Shown here: positions 1 to 8,560 of the stretch, piece by piece
Layout: each line of letters opens with the position of its first letter
Position numbering within the stretch: the first letter of the stretch is position 1
NCBI RefSeq assembly: GCF_026241105.1
Contig: NZ_JAPFFT010000002.1
Location: 62,001-126,000 of the forward strand
DNA from: Arthrobacter rhizophilus
GTDB lineage: Bacteria; Actinomycetota; Actinomycetes; Actinomycetales; Micrococcaceae
Reading direction: 5' to 3'
Length of the DNA stretch: 64,000 nt
Position numbers and translations under genes: made by a program
The notes under the pieces: model-generated
Seen by the model: the letters and a program-made list of their open reading frames with translations, nothing else
The model's database searches: none
Told to the model about the DNA's origin: nothing

Positions 1-747
1 AGCGGCACTCCTATCTACGTTCAACTGCGCGAGATCCTGCGAACCTACATCTCGGAGTCGTGCAAGCCCGGCGCTGCCTTGCCATCGGAGCGGGACCTCT
101 CTGAACGTTTCGGACTAGCCAGGATGACGGTGCGGCAGGCCATTGATGCCCTCGTTGGCGAAGAGGTCATTGAACGAGTGGTTGGCCTGGGAACGTTCGT
201 CCGCAAACCGAAGCTGGACCTCCAAGTAAAGCTCACGTCCTACAGCGAGGAAATGCAACGTCGCGGCATGGTTCCGGCGGCGAAGGTTTTGAGCTTCGAG
301 CAGATCGCCGCGAGTGCGTTCCTGGCGCGGGAACTCCAACTGGAGGAGGGGACTGCCTTGGTTCGCTTCCGACGGCTCCTGCTCGCGGACAACGAGCCTA
401 TGAGCGTGGACGAGAACTTCATCCCCGCCCATCGCGTGCCGGGCCTTTTGGACGGAGCGCCTCCCACTTCGCTGTACAACGTGTTGAGCGAAAAGTACGG
501 ACTCGTCATGGAATGGGGCGAGGATATGATCGAGGCAACAGCAGCTTCGCCGTCGACTGCGCGGCTCTTGAACGTGGATGTCGGCACTCCGCTGCTCAAG
601 ATTCAACGTCACGCGTTCGTCGCACGCGCCATGGTGGACTATTCCGTCTCCTACTACAGGGCTGACCGGTATAAGTTGTGGGTCCCGTTGCAGCGCCCGG
701 GCGTTCGGTCCACCCGAAGCCAGTCGACGGGGTATCGTACCCACTAG
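1..747 (+). CDS. GntR/HutC-family transcriptional regulator (5' end outside the window)
   Basis: The frame is open from base 1, so the true start lies upstream of the window. The visible part begins inside a GntR winged helix, with a PIYVQLREIL-like first helix, then LPSERDLSERFG and MTVRQAIDALVGEEV, ending in the wing motif GLGTFVRKP. From about residue 75 of the visible protein a UTRA ligand-binding domain follows, containing LVRFRRLLLADNEP and a region ending in VDYSVSYYRADRYKL. Family members repress sugar, amino-sugar or histidine-use genes and are released by a small ligand bound in UTRA. The target genes are not visible here, so the ligand is unknown. The gene is closed by a strong terminator at 798-840. 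Confidence 0.9.
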   Translation, partial: SGTPIYVQLREILRTYISESCKPGAALPSERDLSERFGLARMTVRQAIDALVGEEVIERVVGLGTFVRKPKLDLQVKLTSYSEEMQRRGMVPAAKVLSFEQIAASAFLARELQLEEGTALVRFRRLLLADNEPMSVDENFIPAHRVPGLLDGAPPTSLYNVLSEKYGLVMEWGEDMIEATAASPSTARLLNVDVGTPLLKIQRHAFVARAMVDYSVSYYRADRYKLWVPLQRPGVRSTRSQSTGYRTH

Positions 748-797
748 CTTCAAAGCTTCAAGGAGAGGCCCAGCAGCCGGTACACACAGACAATGAC

Positions 798-840
798 AGA
801 GGGCCCCGTCCAATCCGGACGGGGCCCTCTCTCATTTGTT
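798..840. terminator. Bidirectional intrinsic terminator between the GntR gene and qcrB
   Basis: A perfect 14-bp inverted repeat (798-811 with 817-830) encloses a 5-nt loop and is followed by TCTCATTTGTT. It sits between two convergent genes and can serve both. Confidence 0.85.
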
Positions 841-851
841 ATCGCCGAGAA

Positions 852-2525
852 CTAATGACTCAGGCTCTTGTGCTCTTCGCCGGACTCGATGGCCTCGTGG
901 TGGCCATGCCCGTGCGCGGCTTCAAGCTCGGCTGGCGTTGCCGGAGCAACACGGTCTTCGAAGAACCATTTCGAAAGTGCCGCGCGGCGCTTTTCCTTCG
1001 GAGTGACCACACCGTGCTCGTTCGGCTCGGCCGCCAGCGGGACGGGCGACTCGAAGCCGACGAGCTTGTAGTGCTTATAGTCGTCCAGCGGTGCGTGTAC
1101 CTCGATGAACTCACCATGCGGCAAGCGCACGATGCGACCGGTCTCGCGGCCGTGCAAGGCGATCTCGCGGTCCTTGCGCTGGAGCGCAAGGGCCACGCGC
1201 TTGGTCACCATGAATGCGAAGATCGGGCCGAGGAAGAAGAGCGTCCGCAGCCAGTACGTGACGTCGTTCAGGGCAACGTGGAAGTGCGTTGCAATGAGGT
1301 CCGAACCTGCAGCGGCCCACATGACGCAGTACCAAGTGAACCCTGCGACGCCGATGGCGGTGCGGGTTGGAGCGTTGCGAGGACGGTCGAGGACGTGGTG
1401 CTCGCGGTTGTCCTTGGTGATCCACCGCTCGATCCACGGGTACATGAAAAGCACGGTGAAAATGATGCCCGCGGGAACCAGGGCCGGGAGGAGAACATTC
1501 AGCGTCAGCACGTGGCCGAAAATGACGTACTCAAGGTGGAAGTCATTGACGACACCCGGCATAAGACGCAGTGCACCATCGACGAATCCGATGTACCAGT
1601 CAGGCTGGGTACCGGCAGACACAGGGGAGGGGTCGTACGGACCGTAGTTCCAGATCGGGTTGATAGTGAACATCGCGGCCATTAGCGCGACGACACCGAA
1701 CACGATGAAGAAGAAGCCTCCGGCCTTTGCGGCGTAGACCGGGCCCAGCGGGTAGCCAACGACGTTACCGTCGTTGCGGCCGGGGCCAGGGTACTGCGTG
1801 TGCTTGTGGACAACAACCATGAAGAGGTGGATGACGATCATCAGAAGGATCATGGCCGGCACCAGCAAAATGTGCAGCACGTACAGGCGGCCGATGATGG
1901 CCGTTCCCGGGAACTCGCCCCCGAAGAGGAAGAACGAGATGTATGTTCCGATCACCGGGATGGACTTGATGACGCCGTCGATGATGCGCAGGCCGTTACC
2001 GGAGAGCAGGTCGTCGGGGAGGGAGTATCCCGTGAAGCCTTCAGCCATGGCCAGGATCAATAGGACACCACCAACGACCCAGTTCATTTCACGTGGCTTG
2101 CGGAAGGCGCCCGTGAAGAACACGCGCAGCATATGCACACCAAGCGAGGCCACGAACAGCAGGGCCGCCCAGTGGTGCACCTGGCGGAAGAACAGGCCAC
2201 CGCGAATGTCGAAGGAAATGTTCAGCGACGAGCTATACGCCACGGACATTTCGACATTGGTCAGCGGAGTGTATGAACCCGAGTAGTGGGTCTCCGCCAT
2301 GGACGGGTCAAAGAAGAACGTCAGGAACGTACCCGACATGAGCAGGATGACGAAGGAGTACAGCGCCACTTCACCGAACATGAAGGACCAGTGGTCGGGG
2401 AAGACCTTCCGGCCGAACTCACGCAGGATTCCGGATCCGCCGACGCGCTCGTCAACGAAGTCGGTGATACGGCCGACTTTGCTCGTGGGTACGAAGGGGA
2501 CTTCAGCTGTTGATGAGGCGCTCAT
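852..2525 (-). CDS. qcrB: Cytochrome bc1 complex cytochrome b subunit QcrB
   Basis: About 557 aa. This is the quinol-oxidising membrane subunit of the actinobacterial bc1-aa3 supercomplex. Visible features are the N-terminal heme-binding helices with VHHWAALLF and LGVHMLRVF, a second histidine pair in LHILLVPA and VIHLFMVVVHKHTQ, the region PDWYIGFVDGALRL, and the long C-terminal extension typical of actinobacterial QcrB, here ending in a His/Glu-rich tail. ATG at 2525 is preferred over the upstream GTG at 2534 because GGGAG lies 10 nt before the ATG but only 1 nt before the GTG. The start overlaps the end of qcrA by 23 bp, which implies translational coupling as the last gene of ctaE-qcrC-qcrA-qcrB. 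Confidence 0.96.
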   Translation of the reverse strand: MSASSTAEVPFVPTSKVGRITDFVDERVGGSGILREFGRKVFPDHWSFMFGEVALYSFVILLMSGTFLTFFFDPSMAETHYSGSYTPLTNVEMSVAYSSSLNISFDIRGGLFFRQVHHWAALLFVASLGVHMLRVFFTGAFRKPREMNWVVGGVLLILAMAEGFTGYSLPDDLLSGNGLRIIDGVIKSIPVIGTYISFFLFGGEFPGTAIIGRLYVLHILLVPAMILLMIVIHLFMVVVHKHTQYPGPGRNDGNVVGYPLGPVYAAKAGGFFFIVFGVVALMAAMFTINPIWNYGPYDPSPVSAGTQPDWYIGFVDGALRLMPGVVNDFHLEYVIFGHVLTLNVLLPALVPAGIIFTVLFMYPWIERWITKDNREHHVLDRPRNAPTRTAIGVAGFTWYCVMWAAAGSDLIATHFHVALNDVTYWLRTLFFLGPIFAFMVTKRVALALQRKDREIALHGRETGRIVRLPHGEFIEVHAPLDDYKHYKLVGFESPVPLAAEPNEHGVVTPKEKRRAALSKWFFEDRVAPATPAELEAAHGHGHHEAIESGEEHKSLSH

Positions 2526-3573
2526 GCTCGTCACGCTCCCAGTAACTCGGTCCTACAGGTTCTTTGAAATCGCTCGTGGCTACGAGGTAGCCCTCAGCGT
2601 CGACCGCGATGGGCAGCTGGGGGAGCGGACGGCTGGCGGGTCCGAAGACAACCTTGCATTCCTTGGTGAGGTCGAAGGTTGACTGGTGGCACGGGCACAG
2701 CAGGTGGTGCGTCTGCTGCTCGTAAAGAGCAACCGGGCAACCAACGTGGGTGCAGATCTTGGAGTAGGCAACAATTCCGTTGTAGCTCCAGGTTTCCCGG
2801 CCCTTGGAAATCGTCAAGTCGTCCGGGTTCAGGCGCATGAGCAGGACGACGGCTTTGGCCTTCGCGTTCAGCTTGCCTTCCTGGAGCTCATTAAGTCCTT
2901 CGGGGATCACGTGGAACGCAGAACCGATGGTCACATCCGATGCCTTGATCGGAGTTCCGTCGGGGTCGCGGGTGAGGCGCTTGAGCTTGCCACCCTGGGG
3001 TGCCCACATGGTGTGTGCGAGCTTGTCGTCCGGGCGGGGTCCAAGGTCACCGAAAACGGCCAGGGCCGGGAGGGGTGCCAGTGCCACAGCACCCAGAAGG
3101 GTGTTGCGGATCAGGGGGCGACGCTTGATGCCGGTTTCCTCGACGATGTCCTCGACGATCCGTACGGCGGCCTGGCGGTCTTCCTCGGTGCGGATGGCGT
3201 GGCGCTCTTCCGATACCTCGTGGTCCGGCATGAGGGCCTTGGCCCAGTGCACGATGCCGGTGCCGATCCCGAGCATCGCGAATGCGGTGCCAAGGCCGAG
3301 CAACAGGTTTTGTGTGCGGATCGTTGCGATCGTGGAGTCTTGCCCAAGATCGATGGCAAAGTACGACACCAGGAAGATCACCGTGCCGATGACGGAGATG
3401 CCAAACAGAATGGCTACCTGTCGCTCGGCTCGCTTAGCGGCTCTCGGGTCCGTGTCAGCCAGGCGCAAACGGTGCGGAGGAAGTCCAGGATCCTGGAACT
3501 TCTCCACAACATTCTGACCAGCCGTAGCTACGGTGCCCGAGTGGTTCGGACTGCCGTCACTATGGTTGCCCAT
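2503..3573 (-). CDS. qcrA: Cytochrome bc1 complex Rieske iron-sulfur subunit QcrA
   Basis: About 356 aa. It carries the [2Fe-2S] cluster that takes electrons from menaquinol and passes them to the QcrC hemes. The cluster motifs CTHVGCPV and CPCHQSTFD are both present near residues 275-305. Upstream are hydrophobic segments (ILFGISVIGTVIFLVSY, LGLGTAFAMLGIG, and one near NTLLGAVALAPLPAL), matching the three-helix anchor of actinobacterial QcrA. ATG at 3573 is chosen because GAGG lies 6 nt upstream. The alternative ATG at 3585 touches the AGAAGG sequence. It lies between qcrC and qcrB in the respiratory operon. Confidence 0.95.
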   Translation of the reverse strand: MGNHSDGSPNHSGTVATAGQNVVEKFQDPGLPPHRLRLADTDPRAAKRAERQVAILFGISVIGTVIFLVSYFAIDLGQDSTIATIRTQNLLLGLGTAFAMLGIGTGIVHWAKALMPDHEVSEERHAIRTEEDRQAAVRIVEDIVEETGIKRRPLIRNTLLGAVALAPLPALAVFGDLGPRPDDKLAHTMWAPQGGKLKRLTRDPDGTPIKASDVTIGSAFHVIPEGLNELQEGKLNAKAKAVVLLMRLNPDDLTISKGRETWSYNGIVAYSKICTHVGCPVALYEQQTHHLLCPCHQSTFDLTKECKVVFGPASRPLPQLPIAVDAEGYLVATSDFKEPVGPSYWERDEHERLINS

Positions 3574-3671
3574 AATTCGCCTCATCCTTCTCTCGTTGTC
3601 CCGGCCGGAACCGGGTTAATGTTCAATTCAAAACTGCTGTGGGGACAGCAGAAGCTTTTAGTGCGCCTGGA

Positions 3672-4460
3672 CTAAGACGTACGCGATGTCAGCCAGATGG
3701 TGAAGGCAATGATGACGCCGAGGCCTGCAACCCAGACGAAGAGGCCTTCGGAAACCGGACCCAGCGCACCGAGGTCGGCGCCACCCGGCGAACCGTTGGC
3801 TTCGATCTTCTTCAAGAAGGTGATGATGTCGCGCTTGCCCTCAGGAGAAATGTTGGCGTCGTTGAAGACGGGCATGTTCTGCGGACCGGTTGCCATGGCT
3901 TCATAGATGTGTTGGCCCGAGACACCAGCCAATGCCGGAGCGAACTTCCCGCGGGTCAATGCACCGCCGGCAGCTGCTGCGTTATGGCACATAGCGCAGT
4001 TCACTCGGAAGAGTTCGCCACCCTTGGCGGCATCTCCGTTTTCGTCAAGCAGTGCTGCATCGGGAATGGCCGGGCCGGCGCCGAGAGAAGCGACGTAAGC
4101 CGCCAGCTGCTGCGTCTGCTGGTCATTGAACTGCCTCGGCTTTTCTTGTGCCTGGGGTCCGTTCATCTGCATGGGCATACGGCCGGTGCCAACCTGGAAG
4201 TCAACCGCAGCCGCACCCACACCGACCAGCGAGGGGCCGTCCTTGGATCCGCTGGCGCCCATGCCGTGGCAGGTGGCGCAGTTGGCGGCAAACAGCTTGC
4301 CACCTTCCTGGGCGTCGCTTGCGCTGAAGGCAGTGGTGTCTGCCTTCGCCTGGTTGACCGTTGTGGCAACGGCGTAAAGCCCACCAGTGACGAGGAGTCC
4401 CATCAGCAGCAGCGCAATGGCTGCCAGTGGATGACGTCGCTTCTGCGAGAGTGCCTTCAC
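3672..4460 (-). CDS. qcrC: Cytochrome bc1 complex di-heme cytochrome c subunit QcrC
   Basis: 262 aa. Two CXXCH heme c sites are visible, CATCHGMGASG near residue 60 and CAMCHNAAA near residue 160, each followed by a distal Met region (GRMPMQMNG and GPQNMPVF). An N-terminal membrane anchor (AAIALLLMGLLVTGGLYAV) and a C-terminal helix (GLFVWVAGLGVIIAFTIWL) hold it in the membrane with the heme domains outside. In actinobacteria the di-heme QcrC replaces the soluble cytochrome c and wires bc1 directly to the aa3 oxidase. The start is GTG with AAAGGAA 7 nt upstream. Confidence 0.95.
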   Translation of the reverse strand: MKALSQKRRHPLAAIALLLMGLLVTGGLYAVATTVNQAKADTTAFSASDAQEGGKLFAANCATCHGMGASGSKDGPSLVGVGAAAVDFQVGTGRMPMQMNGPQAQEKPRQFNDQQTQQLAAYVASLGAGPAIPDAALLDENGDAAKGGELFRVNCAMCHNAAAAGGALTRGKFAPALAGVSGQHIYEAMATGPQNMPVFNDANISPEGKRDIITFLKKIEANGSPGGADLGALGPVSEGLFVWVAGLGVIIAFTIWLTSRTS

Positions 4461-4548
4461 GTGGTGGTTCCTTTATTCGATCCTGCGTCGGCTCCGTGAG
4501 CCGCTTTTTGAAAATTCATCCTCTTGCGGAACAAGAGTCAGTGCTTGG

Positions 4549-5187
4549 CTACTTCAGGACGTAGATGACCAGGAAGAGCCCGATCCACACAACATCCACG
4601 AAGTGCCAGTAGTACGAGGTGACGATTGCCGAGGTCGCTTCAAAGTGCCCGAACTTCTTGGCCGCGTAAGCGCGACCGATGATGAACAGGAAGGCGATGA
4701 GGCCGCCGATGACGTGGAGACCATGGAAGCCGGTGGTGATGTAGAACGAGGAACCGTAGGCGTTGGCCGAAAGGGTGACGTGCTCCGAAACGAGCATGGC
4801 GTATTCGGTGGTCTGCCCGGCAACGAAGAAGGAGCCCATGATAAACGTCAGGATGAACCACTCGGTCATGCCCCAGCGGGTGAACTGCAGCAAACCGCCT
4901 CGACGGCGTGGCTCAAGTCGCTCGGCAGCGAAGACGCCCATCTGGCAAGTAAAGGAACTGGCCACAAGGACGATCGTGTTGACAAGCGCAAACGGGAAGT
5001 TGAGCTTGCCGGTTTCTTCAGCCCACAACGCACCTGACGTCGATCGCAGCGTGAAGTACATGGCAAAGAGACCGGCGAAGAACATCAACTCACTGGAAAG
5101 CCACACAACGGTTCCTACGGAAACCAGATTGGGGCGATTCAGCGTCGGGTGCGCCGGGGTACTGGGGGCATGGGTCGCAGATGTCAC
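4549..5187 (-). CDS. ctaE: Cytochrome c oxidase (aa3) subunit III
   Basis: 212 aa from a leaderless GTG start. The subunit III fold is clear: [32 protein letters not shown], the [14 protein letters not shown] helix and the C-terminal [15 protein letters not shown] motif. It supports the stability of proton pumping in the aa3 oxidase. The longer frame to 5223 was rejected: a -10 box CATAAT (5194-5199) ends 6 nt before GTG 5187, and the resulting N-terminus VTSAT matches the mycobacterial MTSA start as I recall it. It heads the ctaE-qcrC-qcrA-qcrB operon and diverges from trpD, an arrangement also found in M. tuberculosis. Confidence 0.95.
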   Translation of the reverse strand: MTSATHAPSTPAHPTLNRPNLVSVGTVVWLSSELMFFAGLFAMYFTLRSTSGALWAEETGKLNFPFALVNTIVLVASSFTCQMGVFAAERLEPRRRGGLLQFTRWGMTEWFILTFIMGSFFVAGQTTEYAMLVSEHVTLSANAYGSSFYITTGFHGLHVIGGLIAFLFIIGRAYAAKKFGHFEATSAIVTSYYWHFVDVVWIGLFLVIYVLK

Positions 5188-5193
5188 AAAGAC

Positions 5194-5223
5194 ATTATGT
5201 CTGTAAAAGTCCGGACTTCCCAA
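5194..5223 (-). promoter_or_regulatory. ctaE-qcrCAB promoter
   Basis: On the minus strand TTGGGA (5218-5223), an 18-nt spacer and CATAAT (5194-5199) are followed after 6 nt by the ctaE GTG, which predicts a leaderless mRNA. The -35 box overlaps the left arm of a long inverted repeat (see 5220-5302). Confidence 0.65.
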
Positions 5224-5302
5224 TGCGAACCGCCTTTTGGGGGGACTTTTTCTACAAACACGCGAATTCGCGCGGAAAAGTTCCCTGAGTGGTTCGCATT
5301 GG
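5220..5302. promoter_or_regulatory. Divergent ctaE/trpD control region with a distant 12-bp inverted repeat
   Basis: CCAATGCGAACC at 5220-5231 and its exact reverse complement at 5291-5302 are separated by 59 bp. Each arm overlaps the -35 region of one of the two divergent promoters. Between them lies the perfect palindrome CGCGAATTCGCG (5261-5272), so GCGAA/TTCGC occurs four times in opposed orientation. This looks like a multi-site operator. The binding protein is unknown. Confidence 0.6.
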
Positions 5303-5329
5303 TCATGGAGCCGGGTGGATCGCTAGCAT
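5299..5329 (+). promoter_or_regulatory. trpD promoter
   Basis: TTGGTC (5299-5304), a 19-nt spacer and TAGCAT (5324-5329) are followed after 6 nt by GTG 5336. No Shine-Dalgarno sequence is present, so the transcript should be leaderless. Confidence 0.6.
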
Positions 5330-5335
5330 CAAGTG

Positions 5336-6394
5336 GTGACTTCACAGGCATCTGCACAGCAGGCAAGCAACTCGTGGCCCGGACTCATCTCCGCCCTGAT
5401 CAAGGGGCATGACCTCACGGTCGAGAACACCGCATGGGCCATGAACACGATCATGTCCGGGGAAGCCGCTCCTTCCCAGATTGCCGGCTTCCTGGTTGCG
5501 TTGCGCGCAAAGGGGGAGACTGTGGAGGAAGTCACGGGACTGGTGGATGCGATGCTCTCCAACGCCAATCCCGTGAGTATCCCGGGCGAAAAGCTGGACA
5601 TCGTGGGCACCGGTGGCGATCAACTCAACACCGTCAACATCTCCACGATGGCTGCACTCGTGGCCGCGGGCGCAGGCGCGCGCGTCGTGAAGCATGGAAA
5701 CAGGGCGGCGTCGTCGTCGTCAGGCTCCGCGGACGTCCTGGAAGCCCTTGGCGTGAGGCTCGACTTGCCGATCGAGCGCGTTGCCCGCAACGCCGAAGAG
5801 GCTGGAATCACTTTTTGTTTCGCCCAGGTATTCCACCCGTCATTCCGGCATACAGGAGTTGTCCGGTCAGAACTCGGCATCCCCACGGCCTTCAACTTCC
5901 TGGGACCGATGACCAACCCGGCCCATGTCCAGGCTTCAGCCGTTGGGGTGGCCAATGCCACCATGGCGCCGCTGATCGCAGGGGTCCTGGCACGCCGGGG
6001 GAGTCGCGGACTGGTATTCCGCGGAGGAGACGGCCTCGACGAACTGACCACCACGGGTCCATCCACGGTATGGGAAATCAGGAGCGGGGAAGTCACAGAA
6101 CTGCTGTTCTCGCCGGCCGACCTGGGGATCGCCTTGGCAACCGTCGCGGATCTCCGAGGCGGCAACGCCGAGGCGAACGCCGCCGTCGTGCGCGAAGTAC
6201 TGGGCGGGAAGCCGGGCCCGGTCCGAGATGCCGTGTTACTCAACGCCGCTGCCGGCTTGGTTGCCTTCGACACTTCTGCCGACGGACCGTTCCTGGACCG
6301 CATGAAATCGGCCTGGCTGCGGGCCACCGAGTCCATTGACTCCGGAGCAGCTGCCCGGGTGCTGGACACTTGGGTCGGACTCACTCAAAACTGA
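5336..6394 (+). CDS. trpD: Anthranilate phosphoribosyltransferase
   Basis: 352 aa. It transfers phosphoribose from PRPP to anthranilate, the second step of the tryptophan branch. The PRPP-binding loop [14 protein letters not shown] (near residue 92), [11 protein letters not shown], the [10 protein letters not shown] motif and [16 protein letters not shown] [12 protein letters not shown] are all present. Two tandem GTG codons exist at 5333 and 5336. The second is favoured because it lies 6 nt after the -10 box. It stands alone rather than in a trp operon, and is divergent from ctaE. Confidence 0.95.
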   Translation: MTSQASAQQASNSWPGLISALIKGHDLTVENTAWAMNTIMSGEAAPSQIAGFLVALRAKGETVEEVTGLVDAMLSNANPVSIPGEKLDIVGTGGDQLNTVNISTMAALVAAGAGARVVKHGNRAASSSSGSADVLEALGVRLDLPIERVARNAEEAGITFCFAQVFHPSFRHTGVVRSELGIPTAFNFLGPMTNPAHVQASAVGVANATMAPLIAGVLARRGSRGLVFRGGDGLDELTTTGPSTVWEIRSGEVTELLFSPADLGIALATVADLRGGNAEANAAVVREVLGGKPGPVRDAVLLNAAAGLVAFDTSADGPFLDRMKSAWLRATESIDSGAAARVLDTWVGLTQN

Positions 6395-6422
6395 GCCGGC
6401 CAGGCGCCAGGGGTATTGGCGT

Positions 6423-6704
6423 TTACTGCTCGAAGCCCAAGGAAAAAGCGGCGTCCAAATCGTGCTGGGAGTATGCACGGAATGCGATGTGCGTGGTGGT
6501 GTGAACCACTGCAGGAACCTTGGAGAGCTTGTCCGCGATGACGTCCGCCAGCTCCTCATGCTTGGCGACACGTGCCACGGCAATAAGGTCCCATTCTCCT
6601 GTGACGGAGTAGACCTCGCTGATGCCCTGGATGGCGGAAATCTCCTCGGCCGTCTCCGGGATACGTGAAGCGTCGGTCTTGATCAGGACAAAAGCGGTGA
6701 TCAC
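6423..6704 (-). CDS. Stand-alone Lrp/AsnC ligand-binding (RAM) domain protein
   Basis: 93 aa, GTG start with an AAAGG sequence upstream. The whole protein matches the C-terminal alpha-beta RAM domain of Lrp/AsnC regulators (VLIKTDASRIPETAEEI, VTGEWDLIAVARV, VVHTTTHIAFRAYS). The DNA-binding helix-turn-helix is absent. The GEWD region corresponds to the effector pocket. Such proteins form dimers or higher oligomers and may sense amino acids or modulate full-length Lrp proteins. The partner is unknown. It converges on trpD with a 28-bp gap. Confidence 0.85.
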   Translation of the reverse strand: MITAFVLIKTDASRIPETAEEISAIQGISEVYSVTGEWDLIAVARVAKHEELADVIADKLSKVPAVVHTTTHIAFRAYSQHDLDAAFSLGFEQ

Positions 6705-6765
6705 TGGGGGCGGCCTTTCCGAAGTGCAGCAGTGGACGATGCAAGCCTAGTGCATGGGTTGGCGC

Positions 6766-7164
6766 TCAGGGCTGACTTCTCCGTCGACGAACCCGGGTCA
6801 CGAGGGCGATCACTGCACGGTAGCCAAGCAGCAGGATCGCCAAGCTGATCAAAGCAACGATGATGAAGGCAAGTACTACGGTCTGGCCAGTAACCGCACG
6901 CAACAGCATGCCGCCGGCCACGGTTCCGATCCATACAGCGACGCCGGACGACCAGATCGCGAAGGGTGCCCGCCAAGTCCTCGTGAAGAGCCACGCTATT
7001 GCGGCACCCGCAAGAAACGGCCAGGCCGTCGAGAAGACCCCCGTCAAGACATCGGCTCGCTGGTGTGCGTCCCGGCCAATGGCCGCGAAAACCAGGATGA
7101 AAACGGCATCAAAGAGTGCGGCGATGAAGGCAGTCCGGACCGGGGTGGCTTTTGCAGCAGGCAT
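6766..7164 (-). CDS. DUF3054 family membrane protein
   Basis: 132 aa with four predicted membrane helices: FIAALFDAVFILVFAAIG, WPFLAGAAIAWLF, a helix around IWSSGVAVWIGTVAGGMLL, and VVLAFIIVALISLAILLLGY. The tail is Arg-rich (RVRRRRSQP). This pattern is that of the DUF3054 family, whose function is unknown. The start at MPAAKA (7164) is fixed by a TAGGGT -10 box at 7172-7177, 7 nt upstream. A longer frame from 7185 would begin inside the promoter. Confidence 0.8.
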   Translation of the reverse strand: MPAAKATPVRTAFIAALFDAVFILVFAAIGRDAHQRADVLTGVFSTAWPFLAGAAIAWLFTRTWRAPFAIWSSGVAVWIGTVAGGMLLRAVTGQTVVLAFIIVALISLAILLLGYRAVIALVTRVRRRRSQP

Positions 7165-7171
7165 GGAAACG

Positions 7172-7177
7172 ACCCTA
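7172..7177 (-). promoter_or_regulatory. Leaderless -10 box for the DUF3054 gene
   Basis: TAGGGT on the minus strand ends 7 nt before ATG 7164. No Shine-Dalgarno sequence is present. Confidence 0.55.
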
Positions 7178-7317
7178 TCCCGCACGGATGCCGAACTCTA
7201 ACCGATTGGTTCGAGTCCTGGAACGAACGCCAGCGAACAACGCCTTGAACCAAAGCCCTGTTGCGCGGAAGATGTGGCTACCAAACCTGGAGAGAAGCCA
7301 GTCCCTGGAGGTAAACA

Positions 7318-7692
7318 ATGAGGTTGATCCAAGTTGCCCAGAGGGCCGTTGACCTCGACCGGGCAGCTGCTTTCTACTCTCGACTCCTGGGCAGCGAGCC
7401 GACAGGAAGGTTCGATCCACCTGGGCTCGTGTTCTTCGATTTGAACGGGGTTCGGCTCCTTCTGGATAAGGGTGCTCCGACGTCGCTTATTTATCTTGAT
7501 GTGGCCAATGTCAGGTCCTCGATTGAAGAGATCCGCGCCTCAGGAGCCAAGGTCATTCAGGAACCACGGCTCATCTACAGCCACGTTGACGGGAGCCTTG
7601 GACCTGCCGGAACCGACGAATGGATGGCGTTCATCGAGGACAGCGAAGGCAACACGGTGGGACTCGTTGGCCGCGAGCCAACCGGAAACTAG
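7318..7692 (+). CDS. VOC (glyoxalase/bleomycin-resistance fold) family protein
   Basis: 124 aa, single VOC module of paired beta-alpha-beta-beta-beta units: QRAVDLDRAAAFYSRLLG at the N-terminus, VFFDLNGVRLLLD, then a second unit ending in MAFIEDSEGNTVGLVG. The final Glu of EDSEGN is the usual metal or active-site position. GGAGGTAAACA precedes ATG, so this start is conventional. Substrate cannot be predicted. It may be a lactoylglutathione-lyase-like or dioxygenase-like enzyme, or a binding protein. It converges with the LysE gene. Confidence 0.8.
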   Translation: MRLIQVAQRAVDLDRAAAFYSRLLGSEPTGRFDPPGLVFFDLNGVRLLLDKGAPTSLIYLDVANVRSSIEEIRASGAKVIQEPRLIYSHVDGSLGPAGTDEWMAFIEDSEGNTVGLVGREPTGN

Positions 7693-7700
7693 GGGGCGGG

Positions 7701-8363
7701 TCAACCGCGGTCTGTTGCGATTTTGGCCGCGAACCCGACGAGCACGACGCCGGCGATGCGGTCCGTGACTTTGCCCACCACAGGTGATTGGAGCCATCTG
7801 CGGGCAAAGTGGGTTGCTGCGATGATGCCCGCGAACCACAAGATGCCTTCAATGCTGTGGACGGTCGGCAGAAGTATGCCCATCAGCAACGGCGACGCGT
7901 CCGGCGGCAAAAACTGCGGGATCATCGCCATGTAGAACACTCCTACTTTGGGATTCAGCAGACTGCACGTGATGCCGGTGAGCCATGACGAACGTCTGCT
8001 TGCCGGCCGGGGTTGCGCCATGGATTCGGCCGTGGCCGGGGCAAGGTCCGGAGCTGAGGCGAGAGGCACTCGCCCGAAACTCTTGATCAGCATGGACAAG
8101 CCCAGCCACGCCATATAGGCGGCACCAGCCAACTTGAGGACCAGAAATGCGGCTTCCGAAGCAGCGAGCAAAGCAGACGCCCCGACGGCGGCAGCAACAC
8201 CCCACACCATCGTGCCTGTGCAGATCCCTCCGGCTGCGGCGAACGCCGGAACCCGGCCCCGGCTGATGGCAGTGCGCAGCACGAGGACCGTATCCATTCC
8301 TGGAATGATCGTGAGCAGCGCGGCAACGAAGGCGAAGGAAGCCAAAGCGGCAGGGATGGTCAT
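7701..8363 (-). CDS. LysE family exporter
   Basis: 220 aa, a six-helix translocator of the LysE/RhtB type. The diagnostic N-terminus is IPGMDTVLVLRTAISRG, followed by AAVGASALLAASEAAFLVLKLAGAAYMAWLG, then a polar loop, NPKVGVFYMAMIPQFLPP, and LWFAGIIAATHFARRWL. Family members export basic or neutral amino acids, homoserine or small analogues. The substrate here is unknown. There is no Shine-Dalgarno sequence, and TACCAT (8369-8374) lies 5 nt before ATG, so the gene may be leaderless. Confidence 0.88.
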   Translation of the reverse strand: MTIPAALASFAFVAALLTIIPGMDTVLVLRTAISRGRVPAFAAAGGICTGTMVWGVAAAVGASALLAASEAAFLVLKLAGAAYMAWLGLSMLIKSFGRVPLASAPDLAPATAESMAQPRPASRRSSWLTGITCSLLNPKVGVFYMAMIPQFLPPDASPLLMGILLPTVHSIEGILWFAGIIAATHFARRWLQSPVVGKVTDRIAGVVLVGFAAKIATDRG

Positions 8364-8560
8364 GCTCTATGGTAGCCAGCCGCAAGCCCTTGCTCAGCGG
8401 TCGGGCAGGTACGGGCCCGGCAACCCTCCAGAGCGCCTACGACTGCGCCTGGGAGCGGCGTCCGGCGCGGGCCAAATCCCTGTAGATGCTTCAGGCCGGC
8501 GCTGTTAGCATGACGAAAAGGCAGCTGAATCCGCTGCCACAACAACTGAGGAGCCATGTA

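Noticed and set aside
678..1685. Plus-strand open frame opposite qcrB
   Set aside because: qcrB on the minus strand is certain, and this frame also runs across the terminator at 798-840.
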